The notes beneath the pieces were generated by a model. That model saw only the letters and a list, made by a program, of their open reading frames with translations, ran no database searches and had not been told where the DNA came from. Shown here piece by piece: positions 1 to 12,925 of a stretch of DNA of 64,000 bases. Source of the DNA: Mucor racemosus (lineage: Eukaryota; Mucoromycota; Mucoromycetes; Mucorales; Mucoraceae). The translations under genes were made by a program, and so were the position numbers. The stretch spans positions 1,860,001 to 1,924,000 of the forward strand of contig JAPEHQ010000003.1 of the NCBI GenBank assembly GCA_027405735.1, read 5' to 3'. Each line of letters starts with the position of its first letter. Positions within the stretch are counted from its first letter, which is position 1.

Positions 1-295
1 AGTACCCAATGTCAAAAAATAAAAATAAAAAATTCAATACTAACCAACAAACTTATCTGGACAATGAAGAGCAGGCTCTGGGTTAAGCATCATAGAAGCA
101 GGAGCAAAGAATTCATCAGTAACCTTGATAACAGCACTTCCGAGAGCAGAGCTAGCCAAATCTAAATGAAAATGATTAGCGATTGTGATGATTGATCTTC
201 TTGTATTTCGCAATTATTTTACCGATAGACTTGTACAATTTAGACTTTTGAAAGTCTTTTTGAGCAATCTTGGTAAAATCAGGTGCGTTTGTCAT
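1..295 (-). CDS. DAL2: Allantoicase, 5' part of gene (continues past window edge)
   Basis: Allantoicase hydrolyses allantoate to ureidoglycolate and urea in purine degradation. The start codon is at 295 on the minus strand. Exon 1 is 223-295; a 61-nt intron (162-222) begins GTAAAA and has a GCTAAT branch-like site before TTTAG; exon 2 is 45-161; a second intron (GTTAGT) starts at 44 and leaves the window. The spliced product of about 63 residues has the family's N-terminal signature: IDLASSALGS followed by TDEFFAPAS, then a Pro-rich stretch ending CPDKFVG, just before where the conserved WxDGWETRR block should start in the next exon. Reading through without splicing hits a stop inside intron 1, so the intron is required. 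The assignment rests on these motifs; most of the protein is outside the window. Confidence 0.8.
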
Positions 296-2411
296 TTTTA
301 AACTTTTATGATTAGATAGAGAAGGGGGAGAAAGGACTAAGGATTAGATGAATATATGTATCTTTTTTTATCAAAGGTGGGATATTTAATCCTTTTTGCT
401 TGAGGAGTCACAAACAAAGAGAGCCTCCAATCATTGTGTAGTTATACCATCTATTTGAAATGCAGAGAAATATACCTTTGCCCTTTAGCAGAAGCCTATT
501 TCCTTAAAAAAGAATTGCAGATTCTTTCTTTTACTCAAAAAGATAGAGCAAAGTCTATTAAAATCGATTTTTTCATGTTTCAATCTTCCCACGAAATGGC
601 CAATAGTATTAACACATGAATTCAGCTGATCGAAAGCATTCGCATTTGATATAACCTACTTGAAACAAACATCAAACGATGCTCAGATACGGATATATGT
701 TGTTGATGATACACATTTTAGCCTCATCCATGGCTCAAAAGTGTATGAATAATATATTTCGAGATTTGTAAGTATTTGTGCAACCTTCTTGTTATAGTTT
801 GTTCAGACTTTGGTGTAACAAATGTCGTATTACTACTTTTATATTTTCATATGCAATCTTTGTATGTTATCCCGACAAACTCGACTATTTCATTCAAATA
901 AATTAGATTCTTAAAGGCTTGTGTGTATAATTGAGCTCCTGGTAATTGGCACATACTAAATCAACAATAGATAATCTAAATTGCTCGATCTAATGAAAAC
1001 TACAATTAGATGAAATGTGCTCCCAGAATGAAAGAATACATCTCCGCCTGGCCAGATTGTTATATAAACAGGAAATTATAATAGATGTAATGGCCTCAAA
1101 AGTTCAAATTTAATGATGTCCTTTAATGGAGAAGAAATAAATCATAGTCTTAAAGGTTGATTCTTGTTCTAAATACATTGATTTATTTAGAAATATTATC
1201 TCCTGTAAATGCATTTCAACAGTAGCATCCGATTTTTCGGCAATTTTGTTTCAGAAGCAATCATGTATAAACTGTATCATCGCACTTGAGGTTCATATTT
1301 TCGACTCCTTTGAGTCTGATTAGTATACCTCAAAACTCATATACCAATAATACGTACTTTTCCTTTCAACGATTGTGCTTCTTTCTCAAACATTTGAAAG
1401 TTGTTTGATTGGCGTGAATGTTAGATCTTTATTTTTCTCAATTCTTGACGAATGAATAAATATTTTGCTATACTCTAAATGCTAGAGAATATGCTAACCA
1501 AAGTATTATAGTCTCCTTTTATAATATAAGCCTGAATCCATTCTTTAAATGCTAAAAAATAGACAATATACTCCATGACAGGAGTTGACGATTTGAAAAT
1601 ATGATAGTTTTTATGAGGATTTTACAAAGAAATGCAAATAAAAAAGAAGTATATAATTTAAATGTAAGCCTCGACATATCATAACCCAAAAATCTACTCA
1701 ATCTTTTGCCAAATACTTTGTGAAAATTCTTTGAATTTACCATATAAAAAATACCGAAAATTCGAATAAATACGGGAAAAAATCCTTTATAAAGCATATA
1801 TAATCAATTGATAAGCTTTATGTCATGTAGATACGCAAAGATACAGCTAAATAAAGCATCATTACCAGAGATAGAATACATTTTTGCATTCGTTTTATTA
1901 TAATCTTTAGAAAATGTTCAAGCAAAAACGTTTTTATGATTCGACAGCAAACCGTATATTTTTAAATTGCTTTGCAAATACAGATTATCTTTGCTACTGA
2001 GGTTTACATGTAAGCCAATAATCTATTTTGAAATCTTATTTTATTAACAACTCGATCAAAAACTCACATTTTTGAAAATTTATATAGTATCCAGTAAGTA
2101 GCGCCATCTACTATTTGTTTTACTATTAATTGTTGACGATTTGATAATGCAGCTGGTTCAAGAACCAAGGTTTACGGTTATCTGATATTTTCTGGTATTT
2201 ATCTTCTTAAGATTGTTTAAATCAATATTTGAGATCCTACTTTTTTTCTGAAGAAGAATAGATGTAGAATACATAAACAGGACATTTACTTATTAATTTC
2301 GGTAGTTGTCATTGGCATATATGCTAGCTTTGGCTGATTTAACATTATTTTTAATTTAAAATAGCGTACCTTCCCTCTAAAGAACATTGGTATATATCCG
2401 AACATAGAAGA
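296..2411. other. Intergenic, no gene recognised
   Basis: AT-rich sequence upstream of the allantoicase gene. The short open frames here have no recognisable motif and no splice-linked partner. From about 1990 to 2330 there is a very diverged copy of the family-E repeat (compare 31020-31250 on the minus strand), including the phrase around the 'actcgat(c/g)aaaaa' stretch. Confidence 0.5.
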
Positions 2412-3940
2412 GGTAATACCATAATATAACTGCATTGGCCTAACATTGACTTAGAATTTGCCTAAAATCGACTGTAAAAAATTAAGCATCTAAATTTAGA
2501 TGTTTATTTTTTGTGTTTACGAGATAGAACCCATTGAAAGCTACCCTCTTTTTTTTTTTTTGTTTCAATGAAAAATATTGGTTTTTCGTCGAGATGATTA
2601 AAATAATAGTTTACATTACAGCTTACAGCTTACAGCCTGCGAATAGCTGAGTTCCAAAATCGATTTGTTGTTGTAAAATTGGTCGAAAAACGATTCAAAA
2701 AGCAAATTCGTTTAAGAGCTCATGAACTGCAAAGTAAGTTGAACTAGCATTCTAAATATTTTTTGTATAGTTTTAGATTCTGCATTCAATTAAACAATAT
2801 TCACATAAATATTTTACATTAAACTTTGCGTAAAATGCTACTGAAATTCTGGAAGTTTTATGAAGATTCATATCATTTTTTGTAAGCACATTTTAAATAT
2901 GAGTAATGGAGATGATTCAAAGCAAAATTATCCATCGATCGAGCCATTGCTAAACCTTTTAACTGGATTTTTCGTAGAGAAAACAAGATTTTTGTCAAAG
3001 CATTTTTCAAATTCAGAATTTGGGATGAGTGTATACAAGGAAAAAATTGAAGCTAGAAATGAAAGCATCTCTTTGTACACATTTTTGAGAATATCTCCAC
3101 GAAAAATTAATATTTTCAAGAGAACTAAATTGCTCCCGAGAGAGCTCAACGAGTTTGATGACTTGAATGTAAAAAAAATGCTGCTCAATTTAACATGTAT
3201 TTTGGAATCTACTACAAAAATGTCAAAGAAATGAAAAAAAAAATAGTGTTCAAAACTTTTTCATACTACAATATATTATAGAGCTCTTTAAAACAAGTGG
3301 GTTTTATTATTAAATACTTTTAAAATAGCTTAATGTTTTGCAGAGATATGAAGGCTTAAAGTCTTGAATTTTATCAGTGAAATACCTGTAAAAATCTGTC
3401 ACGTTAATAGTAAAAAATTATTCCTCCCGCTAGAGATAGGATATTTCTGGAAACGTGTTTTTCGATTAAAGTCGAACATCTCAAATACAACAGCATACAA
3501 TTTTATTGTGTTGTTATTTAATGAAAGCCAAAGTTGTTCAGGGATTGTCGGTTTTCGAGGATATTAAACAACCAATTTTTAAGCCAACTCCATTTCTAAC
3601 TCATATTGAAATGTAATTCTTATAAGTAGTCTTTTAAACCAAGACCTAGAAGCTCTTGGTTCCTTCTTATTACCATTAGTTTTTCTAGTGATAAAGCCTA
3701 TGTTCTCCATGATAAATGTTACTAGTTACTAGTCATTATTATTATTTTTTCTATAAATAAGATTGTATGTATCCATAAACCCTCAGGGATAAAAAGTTGG
3801 ACCCAGTTTTTAAGGAAAAGCAGTGGATTTTACGAGTTTTTGAGACTTTTGTGAGATATAAAATAAATTGGGAACAGGTAGCAAATTAAGATCAGTTAAT
3901 ATCTATTTAGCGCTCTCTCGAGGTATATTCTAAAATATAT
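2412..3940 (+). repeat. Dispersed repeat family A, copy 1
   Basis: This roughly 1.5-kb segment aligns by eye with copies at 11975-12925 (minus), 33217-33498 plus 39809-40875 (plus, split by a LINE) and 50958-52077 plus 52913-53130 (minus, split by an LTR). Shared landmarks in order are a GGCC-containing start, an AAGCATCTAAA-type block, a TTACATTACAGCTTA block, a CATGAACTGCAAAGTAAGTTGAA block, an open frame (2860-3234 here, 124 codons) and a terminal ATAAATTGGGAACA/TATTTAGC block. No terminal inverted repeat, reverse transcriptase or transposase motif was found, so the class is unknown. Confidence 0.75.
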
Positions 3941-5059
3941 GCTATACCGAAACTAATAGGGATTAGACAAGAGTAAAAGGTGAGGTTTTATTCAATGTAG
4001 AGTGAGATTACATATAAAGGAGAGATCATCAGGTAATAGAATAGTTATTAATGTTGTAACAATAACAATATCCTGATAATAGGTTACTACAAAAAATAAC
4101 GAAATCTAATTTGACTTATGGAGTGTAACTGTTTCCGAAAGTATTACAGAAAGTTTAAATTTGTTATTGCCTACAAAATATCATTTTGAACATTCAATTT
4201 ATTATTGCAGACAATGCTGACAGCAAGTCATGCTATGGTTAGTTTTGTATTTCTTTATATCTATTACATGGATTCTTGTTTATATGATGGCTATATATAT
4301 AGACATGTTATAGCAGCATGTGGCAATTTGAAATCATCAGAATTCATAAATGAATTCATAACAAATCCTTGCTTTGGATATTTGTGTGATGATCGAAGCT
4401 TTTACTAAAGCGAGACCACTCAAGATTATAGACTTAATTATATATATATATATATATATATATCAGTGATCACAATGCAAGTTAACTCATTGCAATATCC
4501 CAAATTATCGCCTTAAAGTAGTTTACATATCTTGAAATATTTTTTTAGTGTATTTAAAATAAAAATTGATTTGGCTGATGTAAATTGACACCGTGTGGTA
4601 TGAATATAATATATATTTTTAGTTTAAAAGTATTTGTAGTGTATATCCTATGTCCAGTAGTGAAATAAAAGTTTGATTTCTAATTCAAAGCAATTTTAAA
4701 TTAGTATTTAGATCCATGGGATCTAGCTAAAATGTACATTATTTTGTTAGCGATTAGCTTTTTATATTTATTTATGACGTTTTTATGATAAATGAATTGT
4801 CTAAAACTGATCTGAATAGTAATTTAAACCTGTGAGGTTCAGTACTGATGGTTATTTGGTTAATGTTTTATAATGACAATCAAATAGTTACCATTCTTCA
4901 GGGCATAATTAGGGGACAATCAAAGAACTGTTTAACCCAAAAGCTCCGCGTTTGGTAAAAGTTGGTCGCGAGTGCAACAACACACACAGACGCAAACATT
5001 ATCAAAACTTTTGATTACGCGCTGAACAATACACTATTTATTTCTCATTGTGATATATT
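3941..5059. other. Intergenic, upstream of GCP3
   Basis: No gene recognised. It contains a (TA)n microsatellite of about 24 bp at 4439-4463. The last 150 bases are the 5' flank of the GCP3 gene. Confidence 0.5.
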
Positions 5060-7955
5060 ATGAGTTATTCAGATATTAACTGGGCGCAAAGGTCAAGATA
5101 CAACGATCATGCAAGGTCACCACATAGTCGTATATCATTACTATCAACACCTTCAGAAGAGCCGTCATTTGTTCGCAATAACACAACAGCAAACAACCAT
5201 TTAAATAAAACACTATCTAAACTAATTGACCGATTCGATATTAGTCCAAGGGATGCAACACTTCAAGAAACACAACGACAAAAGGATAGATTATTAGATA
5301 AATTCAGTCGTATATTATTAACGTACGTATTATGATTAATATGATACTAGTCTATAATATACTAAACCATTGATTTGATACAGTCAAACAGAACCTTCAA
5401 TAGTCGAGAATGAAAACGATATAGCAGCTACTATTCATACCCAATGTATGTAAGAAATAAAGCGAGTAGAAAATCCATACATTTGTGTGTCTGATGTTAT
5501 TTGTTTTAGTACAGGATACTCGAAATTCTGAAAAAGCCTTTCGATTTGGACACTTGTACAATAAATTAGCATCAAGGGTAAATTACGAATGATTGAAAGG
5601 CGTTTTTTAGAGACTCACCACTGTTTTCACATTTAGCAATTGTTGAGTAGAAAATGGTCTATTCTCTATTTATTATCGCTTGTTGGTGATCTTCCTTCTA
5701 ATAGTAGCATTCCAAACTTATCTGTAAGTGAATTGATTATGTTATGCATCAATAAGAATCTGATACAACTTTCATAAAGTCTTTGGATAGCCCTCGTGCG
5801 GCCATTAGTGGATTACAGAATATTAATCACGAAGCAGATTATTTACAACCGCCAGCCTCTAGACCATACGATATGCATCCAAATGATTCACCAAGGAATA
5901 TACGCCGTCGACTTGCTAGAGAAAGTTCGCCGCGAGAAAGCATGGAGTTAGATGCTGCACCACCTTCTGTTCAATTAGCGAGAGCAAGAGAATCTCAAAG
6001 CCGCATGACAGAAGCCATCTATGTTTCAGAGGCAGATCTGTTAAGAGATTTGATATTTTTATTTCAGGGCATTAATGGACAATACATTCGATACGATACA
6101 GAACTCAATGATCATGTCTTTATACCAGGCATTGAAGTATCTCGCTCTACAGAAAATATGGTTTTCAAATTAGCAGATATTGGATGGTTGTATACCAAAG
6201 TTCGTAACTTTGTAAAAGACAATGTGGATTCTTCTACTATTGGTTTAGTTGGCCAATCATTATGTGCAGCATTACAGCATGAATTGACTGAATATTATAA
6301 ATTGATTGCGATTTTAGAAGCGCAGATCGAGAAACAAATGATTAACAATCAAGTAACTGATCAAAGTTTGACATTGAAAAGATTAATGATTTGGACATTG
6401 GATTGTAATCAAAAACTTCGATTAATGAGTGTTTTGGTAGATGTTTGTCAGGATCAGAAAGGAGGTGCATTGATATCAGCTATTCACAATTACACAAAGC
6501 ATGGTGATCCGTTTATTAAGAATTATCTCACAGAAATGTTACAAATTGTATCGAAACCTTTTTACGAAATGCTGGAACGTTGGGTTTATGAAGGTGAATT
6601 AGACGATCCTTACGAAGAGTTTTTTGTAGCCTGCGATCGTACAGTACCTGAGGAAGAACTTTGGCAGAGTAAATACACATTACGCGAAGATATGCTACCA
6701 ACGTTTTTATCTAAAGAGCTTGCTCACAAGATTTTTTCAATTGGTAAATCTCTGAATTTTATTCGTTACAGTTGCCATGAAGATACATTGGCAGAACAAT
6801 ATTACACATCTTCATCACCGAATAATATAAATTCATCGAATAAGCAACCATTCAAATACGGCGAAACAGAACAAGTGGAAAAATCAATTGAAGTTGCATA
6901 CAGTGTTACCAGCAAAGCACTCTTAAATCTTCTCAAAACCAAATACAAATTGATGGATCATTTGAAGGCATTGAAGCGTTATTTACTATTGGGCCAAGGT
7001 GATTTTATTCAGTATTTAATGGATATTCTTTGGGTAAATCTAAGTAAACCAGCCAACACATTATTTCGACATAATCTCACTGGTATCTTGGAAACAGCAA
7101 TTCGGTCTTGTAATGCTCAATATGATGATCCAGAAATATTGAATCGATTGGATGTACGTCTTTTGGAGATACAAAAAGATGATATAGGTTGGGATGTGTT
7201 TTCATTGGAATATCATGTTGATGCTCCTATCAATACTGTGTTTAGTCCTGCAGCAATGCATCAATATCTTCAAGCATTTAACTTTCTATGGCGTTTAAAA
7301 AGAGTAGAATATACCTTGGCATCAGCTTGGCGACAATGGGTAAAAGCTAGTCGAGAATTTACTAGTCTTTCTGAACTATATCAAGATATTCAATATGCTC
7401 AATTAACTATTCAACGCATGATTCACTTTATATATCAACTACAACATTATGTGTTATTTGAGGTATTATCACAATAATACCATAAATAACAAACTAACCC
7501 AACATACACAATAGGTGCTTGAATGTTCATGGGATAAACTAGAGACATTTATAGAGAACAAAAGTGTGGATTTAGATTCTATCATTGCTGCTCATGCTAA
7601 ATATTTACAAGAAATTACCGAGAAAGGATTTTTGAGTGGACCCAAAGAAGAAGCATTGGCCGGTCGACTAGGCAGTATATTTGATTGTATCCTAAAGTAC
7701 AATATCATTTTAGATCATCTTTATAACTATGCAACAAATGAATCGATAAAAAGATTTAGTCGAGGAGTTGGAGATGTAGAAAAAATCAATAATATTAGAA
7801 AAAGACATCAAGAAATGGAAGATGATTTTACAATGCAAGTGCTTGGATTCCTGGATGTATTAAAATCATATCACGACGAAGATTTAAGGTCTTTATCTAC
7901 TCGTTTAGATTATAATGATTTTTATGCTGGATTCGATGAATCTTCACAACATTAA
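5060..7955 (+). CDS. GCP3: Gamma-tubulin complex component 3 (GCP3/Spc98 family)
   Basis: Core subunit of the gamma-tubulin complexes that nucleate microtubules at the spindle pole body. Six exons: 5060-5322, 5384-5445, 5510-5577, 5637-5723, 5780-7462 and 7515-7955, with GT-AG introns of 52-64 nt; all phases close and give 867 residues, normal for the family. The first 235 residues are Ser/Pro-rich with a conserved EKAFRFGHLYNKL segment. The GRIP1 region starts near residue 240 (VSEADLLRDLIFLFQGI) and continues through YEGELDDPYEEFF, a hallmark of GCP2/GCP3. The GRIP2 region follows (FKYGETE, GQGDFIQYLMDILW, FNFLWRLKR) and ends with FDxLKSYHDEDLRSL-type sequence. GCP3 rather than GCP2 is favoured by the N-terminal region. 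The gene converges with GLE1 with about 210 bp between stops. Splice sites are inferred from frame and family sequence, not transcripts. Confidence 0.93.
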
Positions 7956-8164
7956 GAAAACATTTGTAAATAAAAATGGATAATCTACATTCCTATCAAG
8001 AAAAATCACAAAATAAAAAAACAATAATCTGAAAGAGCAACATCTAATGGTCATTTTAATATTATATATCATTAAAAAAATGTCATATTAGGTCCTTGGA
8101 AATTTTTTAAAAACAAGGACCATGGGTAGCGCGCAGAGATTTTTTCTCTTCATTATTATTATTA

Positions 8165-9952
8165 TTATACAGTGGGTGGGAGTTTCTCAGGCACACATTC
8201 TGGTTTACCAGTTCTGAAATAATCGTCCAAGAACATTTCTAAACGTTTGATACCAGCTATATTCTCTTGACCAGAGCTTACAGGGTATAATGGGCAGATA
8301 GTTTCTCTAATTAATCGGAATAATTTAACAGTTTGATTGGGATAAGCTTGTAATAATCGAGTAGCAGAAACTTCCAAAAGGCCATTTACAAGGATAGGAG
8401 TGATTTCACGAGGAGGCATATTACAGATACGAGCCAACCAAATCCAAGCATGTTTGATAGGAAAAGGATTCTCGGGTTGTCCTGGATCAGGCAGTGTTTG
8501 ACACAAAGCACCAAAAAACATGATGTAACATTTCTGTCCTTCAGCATGTTCTAAAAATGTCTCCAACGTCTTTTTTTCTTTATTTTTGATAGAATAACGC
8601 AATCTTGATTTGATCTCTTCGTGTGAAAGCGACTAGATAAAGAAAAGTAAATAAAATGGTTCTAGTAATTTATCTCAAAATAAAAACCTACAGGATCATC
8701 ATCATGGTATTGAGGAATGAGATATGGGCAACGCTTCAATAGACGGCCCATCAAATACTGTAGAAATTCTGGGATTGTACTACACATTAAATAAGCAAAT
8801 CGTGCTAAAAAATAGGCAGCAAATGCAGTAGCATGGATTTCTTGCTTGGCTTGTGCCAAAATAAATTTCGCAAGTTGGTTCAACATGTATTCAAATGCCT
8901 CTGGAGATTGTGATTTAATACCCAAAAGATGATTATTCAATGTATTATACTAAACGTCATATTAGACAGATGCTCCATTTCGCGATAGTAACACATACCT
9001 TTTCGACAATTACTCTATGATCTGCTTGCAATTGAGATACAGTTCTTTTAATCAACAATTTTGCTTGGAAGCATTGTTTACGGAAAACATCGTTCTGTAA
9101 CTTTGGTCTAATATTGGTCTTATAAAATTCAATCTTTTCGTAATATTGTTTGTATTCTTCTAATCCTTGAGGTGAAACAGCAGATGATTGAGCCTATACG
9201 TTGTCATGTAAGTATCTATGAAAAAAAAAAAGTAAAAACTTATGGTACTAACTATCTTTTGCATCTTTAATTGTTGTGCTTTCTTTTCCTTCATCTCTTT
9301 AGCTTGTTGTTCTTTTTTCTCTTTTTCCTCTTGATCTTTCTTTTCTTTTTCTGCCTTTGCGTCTGCTTTTGCTTTAGCTTCTGCAGATGCGTTTTCCGAT
9401 TTCTTCTTATCGAGAGCGATGGCTTCGTCGACTAATTTGCGTTGCTTTTTTATTTCTTCCTCGAATGCCTTATCATCGTCGACATCGTCTTTCGAGCTAC
9501 TGTAATGTCAATTATCAATGCTTTGTGTCAAATACAGGGTGACTTTACCTCGATAACTTGATTTCAGACAGCAATGCCTTCATTTTATTCAGCTCTTCTT
9601 TTTGTTTTTGTCTTTGCTGCTTCAGCATCTGATCGATATCATTCTTCAGCTTTAATTCGTGTAGTTGCATATTTATTGCGAATTGTTGGTCATATACTTT
9701 CTATTCATTGTTTAATGTATATTTGATTGTTTTAGGAGATATTTTTCCACTTACAGGATTTTTATACAAATGAGAGCGTCTATATTCCTCTAATGGATTA
9801 TAAGCACATCCCAATTTTATCAATGTATTTTCTTGTTCTTGTGATATAAATTTAGTTTTTGGAGTATATTTTTTGTAATCCTCATAATCAGATTCTGAAT
9901 CACTATCAGCAGGCACTGTATATATACGAGAATTGGTTATTTGGATTGACAT
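8165..9952 (-). CDS. GLE1: Gle1-like mRNA export factor
   Basis: Gle1, at the cytoplasmic face of the nuclear pore, activates the DEAD-box ATPase Dbp5 (with inositol hexakisphosphate in yeast) to release exported mRNA. Minus-strand exons are 9755-9952, 9549-9700, 9253-9499, 8999-9193, 8692-8949 and 8165-8632; phases join cleanly to 505 residues. The N-terminus is acidic (DSDSESDYEDY). A conserved YDQQFAINMQLHELKLKNDI segment leads into a long Lys/Glu/Gln-rich coiled coil (about residues 70-200). The Gle1 domain begins YYEKIEFYKTNIRPKL near residue 205 and runs to the end, including the segment HAWIWLARICNMPPREITP. The length is close to the yeast protein. The start codon at 9952 gives the conserved N-terminus; an upstream in-frame extension looks like 5' leader. 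It is divergent from the gene at 10174. Confidence 0.93.
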
Positions 9953-10173
9953 ATTTTTAAGGATAATCACAAGAACCAAAGGGAAAAACACGGTTTCAAT
10001 CAAGCAGAAAAAGTTTTGTTGGTTGGTTGGGTGACGTGAATTGTTGTATGTTTATTTTTAAGGTTGTTTTTTTTTTTTTTTTTTTTTTTTCTGTTCTCAT
10101 AATATATATTTATATTCTATATACAGTGTGTGTATTTTCTTTGTTCTCCTTTAAAATATAAATTAAACGAGTT
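9953..10173. promoter_or_regulatory. Divergent promoter region, GLE1 / 10174 gene
   Basis: This 221-bp space separates two start codons on opposite strands. It holds a 24-base T run (10067-10090), a common nucleosome-excluding element in fungal promoters, and a TATA-rich stretch (about 10101-10124) 50-70 bp upstream of the plus-strand start. The regulatory role is inferred from position. Confidence 0.5.
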
Positions 10174-11472
10174 ATGGCAAGCCATTCGCCTCATCCAAAC
10201 TCTTTATCACCACATTCAAAACAACCAACTTCTGCATTTCAGTGGCCTATTCCACCCTCTCCATCTCATTTAAAACCTGTTGCTAATCCAAATATGAATG
10301 ATATCACTGTTAAAGAAATTTTAGAACGTTATAATGAAGATCCTGAATTATTAAAGTATATTCTTACTGCTAAATCAGAGGAGGATAAGGTAACAAGTTT
10401 ACTGATCACACTCTGAGTGAAATCTAACATGAATTTGTAGAAAAAAGCTGCAAAAGATACCTTAAAAGCAGAGGAAGCTCGTATTCAATTAAGACACATG
10501 GATTTAGAACTTGCTCGTGAACAATCAAAGGCATCCACAAAATTTGAAAGACCTGTTTATCCTCCAGGTTACCCACATCCATATCCACATGCAGCGCCAC
10601 CAATTCATCATCAAGGTCAAATTATTTCTCATCCACATCCTCATCATCCATATCCATATTATAGTCTTGCTCCTGTTCAGCAACAAGTACTCGCTCGTTT
10701 TAATAATCAATCACAAAATGCTCAAGGTCAACAACAACCACCACCATCTCCATCAATGCCTTATCCACATTCGGCCCATCCTCTTTGTCCTCCACCTGCC
10801 GAAGAAAAGAATTTCCCATCTCGCTTACCTCAGTTCCGTCAAACATCTCCTTCTGCTGCTGCTATTTCTGAAGAAAATAAAAAGCGCAATAGATCTTCTA
10901 TATCTTCACCCAATGATATCGAACAGGATAAATTATCTCATAATAAAGTGATGGAAGCTCTTAAAGCGAAAATTCAAAGAAGCAATGGTGGCCCACCGTC
11001 TCCATTAACTGCTTCTCCCATTCGTCCACCACCATCGCAATCTCAAGATTATCCAAGCAAGAAAAAGAAGCCAACGTTACCTCGTCCTGTTGTTGTTCAT
11101 GAAGTAGAAGTTGCATCTTCTCCTTCACCATCTCCTCGGTCAGCTAAACCAGTTTTACCTCCAATTGATACAAATTTAGGTCGAATTGATACCGTTACTA
11201 AGATAGCCACGACGACATCTCGCACAACAACAAAGAGCGATACGGATAGTACAAATAGTGCTACAAGTAGCCATAGTAATGGTCATCAAGAAAATGTCAA
11301 ACATGAACCAACAGAATCAACTCATCAACAAGATACAAAATCTAGCATTGATATCAATAACAACAACAGCACAGCTTCTCCAAGTGATCATATATTATTA
11401 AATACCCGTCGTGCACGTTCATTATCCCCTCCTTCGTCAGCTAATAACACACCGAAGGAAATCAAATCGTAA
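10174..11472 (+). CDS. Unknown Pro/His/Ser-rich protein with conserved-looking N-terminal helix region
   Basis: Two exons, 10174-10389 and 10441-11472, joined by a 51-nt GT-AG intron, encode 415 residues. Residues 1-40 are Ser/Pro-rich. Residues about 43-100 form a charged, probably helical segment (ITVKEILERYNEDPELLKYI... then KAEEARIQLRHMDLELAREQ). The rest is low-complexity: PHPYPH repeats, SPSP runs, a basic KKKKP patch near residue 200, a Ser/Thr/Asn-rich zone, and a C-terminus containing SLSPPSS. No enzyme or DNA-binding domain is visible. The basic patch and phospho-site-like SP motifs would suit a nuclear regulatory protein, but that is speculation. I do not recognise the gene. Confidence 0.8.
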
Positions 11473-11974
11473 AAAAAAAAAAAAGTGGTTATTATTATAC
11501 TTGATTACAAAATTATGCATCTTTCAACATTTTTTTTCTTTGTCCCCTTTTTTTTTCTTCCACTATACTAATACAATTATATAATAAATCAAAAAAAAAT
11601 ATGTTTCTTTCAAAAAGTCGCCCCTAGAGGGAAACTGATATATCATGTACCTGTGCTTATAAACTGTATGTAGATCTTTTTCTTTTGTTTTTTTTTCGTA
11701 ATATTTTAATATGATCCATTATCCTTAATTATTTATGTAAATTTATATATATGTCGACTGATAAATTGAAAACAACGTTTTGTATCATCACATACGCATG
11801 CATGTATGATAATTATTACCAACAAAACTTTAATAAGCATGCATATAAACATACTTTTTCGACGGAAAACGGCAGAATAAAAATACATAAGCGTGCCTGA
11901 GATCTTCAAGTTTAATCCAGAGTTGCGTTTTCTGGAATAACCATTCGCTATCAGATGGAATATACCGTATTCTG
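11473..11974. other. 3' flank, no gene
   Basis: A/T homopolymer-rich sequence after the 10174 gene, with poly(A)-signal-like AATAAA-type words around 11580. Nothing else is recognised. Confidence 0.5.
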
Positions 11975-12925
11975 ATATTTCAGATTTCTACCACTAATTC
12001 ACTGCTAAAACTAAAACCTTTGAGCTTTAATATCTCTGCGGAAAATTAAGTTATACGGACAATTTCAATTAATAAAACTTGTTTGTTTTGAAGTGCTCTA
12101 TAACATATTTTAGTATGAAAAAATCCTGGGTATTTTTTTTTTCTTTTCTTTGACATTTCTGTAATAGATCTCAAAATATTTGCTATATTGAACAGCATTT
12201 ATTTTACATTCGCATCATTGACCTCGTTGAGCTTTTCCGGATCCAATTTAGTTTTTTTCAAAATATTGATTTTTCGTGGAGATATCCTCAGAGATGTGTT
12301 CAAAAGAATATCCTCGGTTTTGGCTTCAATTTTTCCCTTGTGCACACTGATCCCAAATTCTGAATTTGAAAACAAAATTGACAAAAGCCTTGGTTTCTCT
12401 ACTTACAAAGACGCTAGAGTATCCAACAATGGCTAAATCGATAGATAATTTTATTGTGCATCGTTTCAATTATTTACATTTGGTATATGCTTACAAAAAG
12501 CGACCTGTATCTTCAAAAAACCTCTAAAATTTCAATCACATTTCACGCAAAGTTTAATGTGAAACATTTGCTTGAATTTTGTTTAATTCGATGCAACATT
12601 TGAAAATGTACAAAAAACATTTAATACGCTAGTTCAACTTGTTTTGCAGTTCATGAGCCATTAAACAAATTTGTTTTTTGCATCTTTTTTTGATCGATTC
12701 GACGCATTGGTTTTGGAACTCAGTTACCATAGGCTATAAGCTGTAATGTGAACTATTATTTTGATTATCTCGACAAAAAATCCAGAGTAAATTTCAGTTG
12801 GATCTTTATCTTGCGAATACAAAAAATAAGCATCTAAGTTTAGGTGCCTAATTTTTACAATCGATTTTATTAAATTGCTTCCAGGCCAATGCTGGGTCAA
12901 ATTCGGTCAACTTACTCTTTGATCT
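11975..12925 (-). repeat. Dispersed repeat family A, copy 2 (truncated)
   Basis: Minus-strand copy of the repeat at 2412-3940, running from the GCATTGGCC start (near 12885) to just past the GCAGAGATAT block (near 12040), so the distal 500 bp or so is missing. The internal frame (12199-12384, minus) keeps the conserved peptide core LRISPRKINILKKTKL seen in copies 1 and 4. Confidence 0.7.

Noticed and set aside
434..619. 61-codon open frame downstream of the allantoicase start
   Set aside because: No motif, no splice partner and composition like the surrounding AT-rich spacer.
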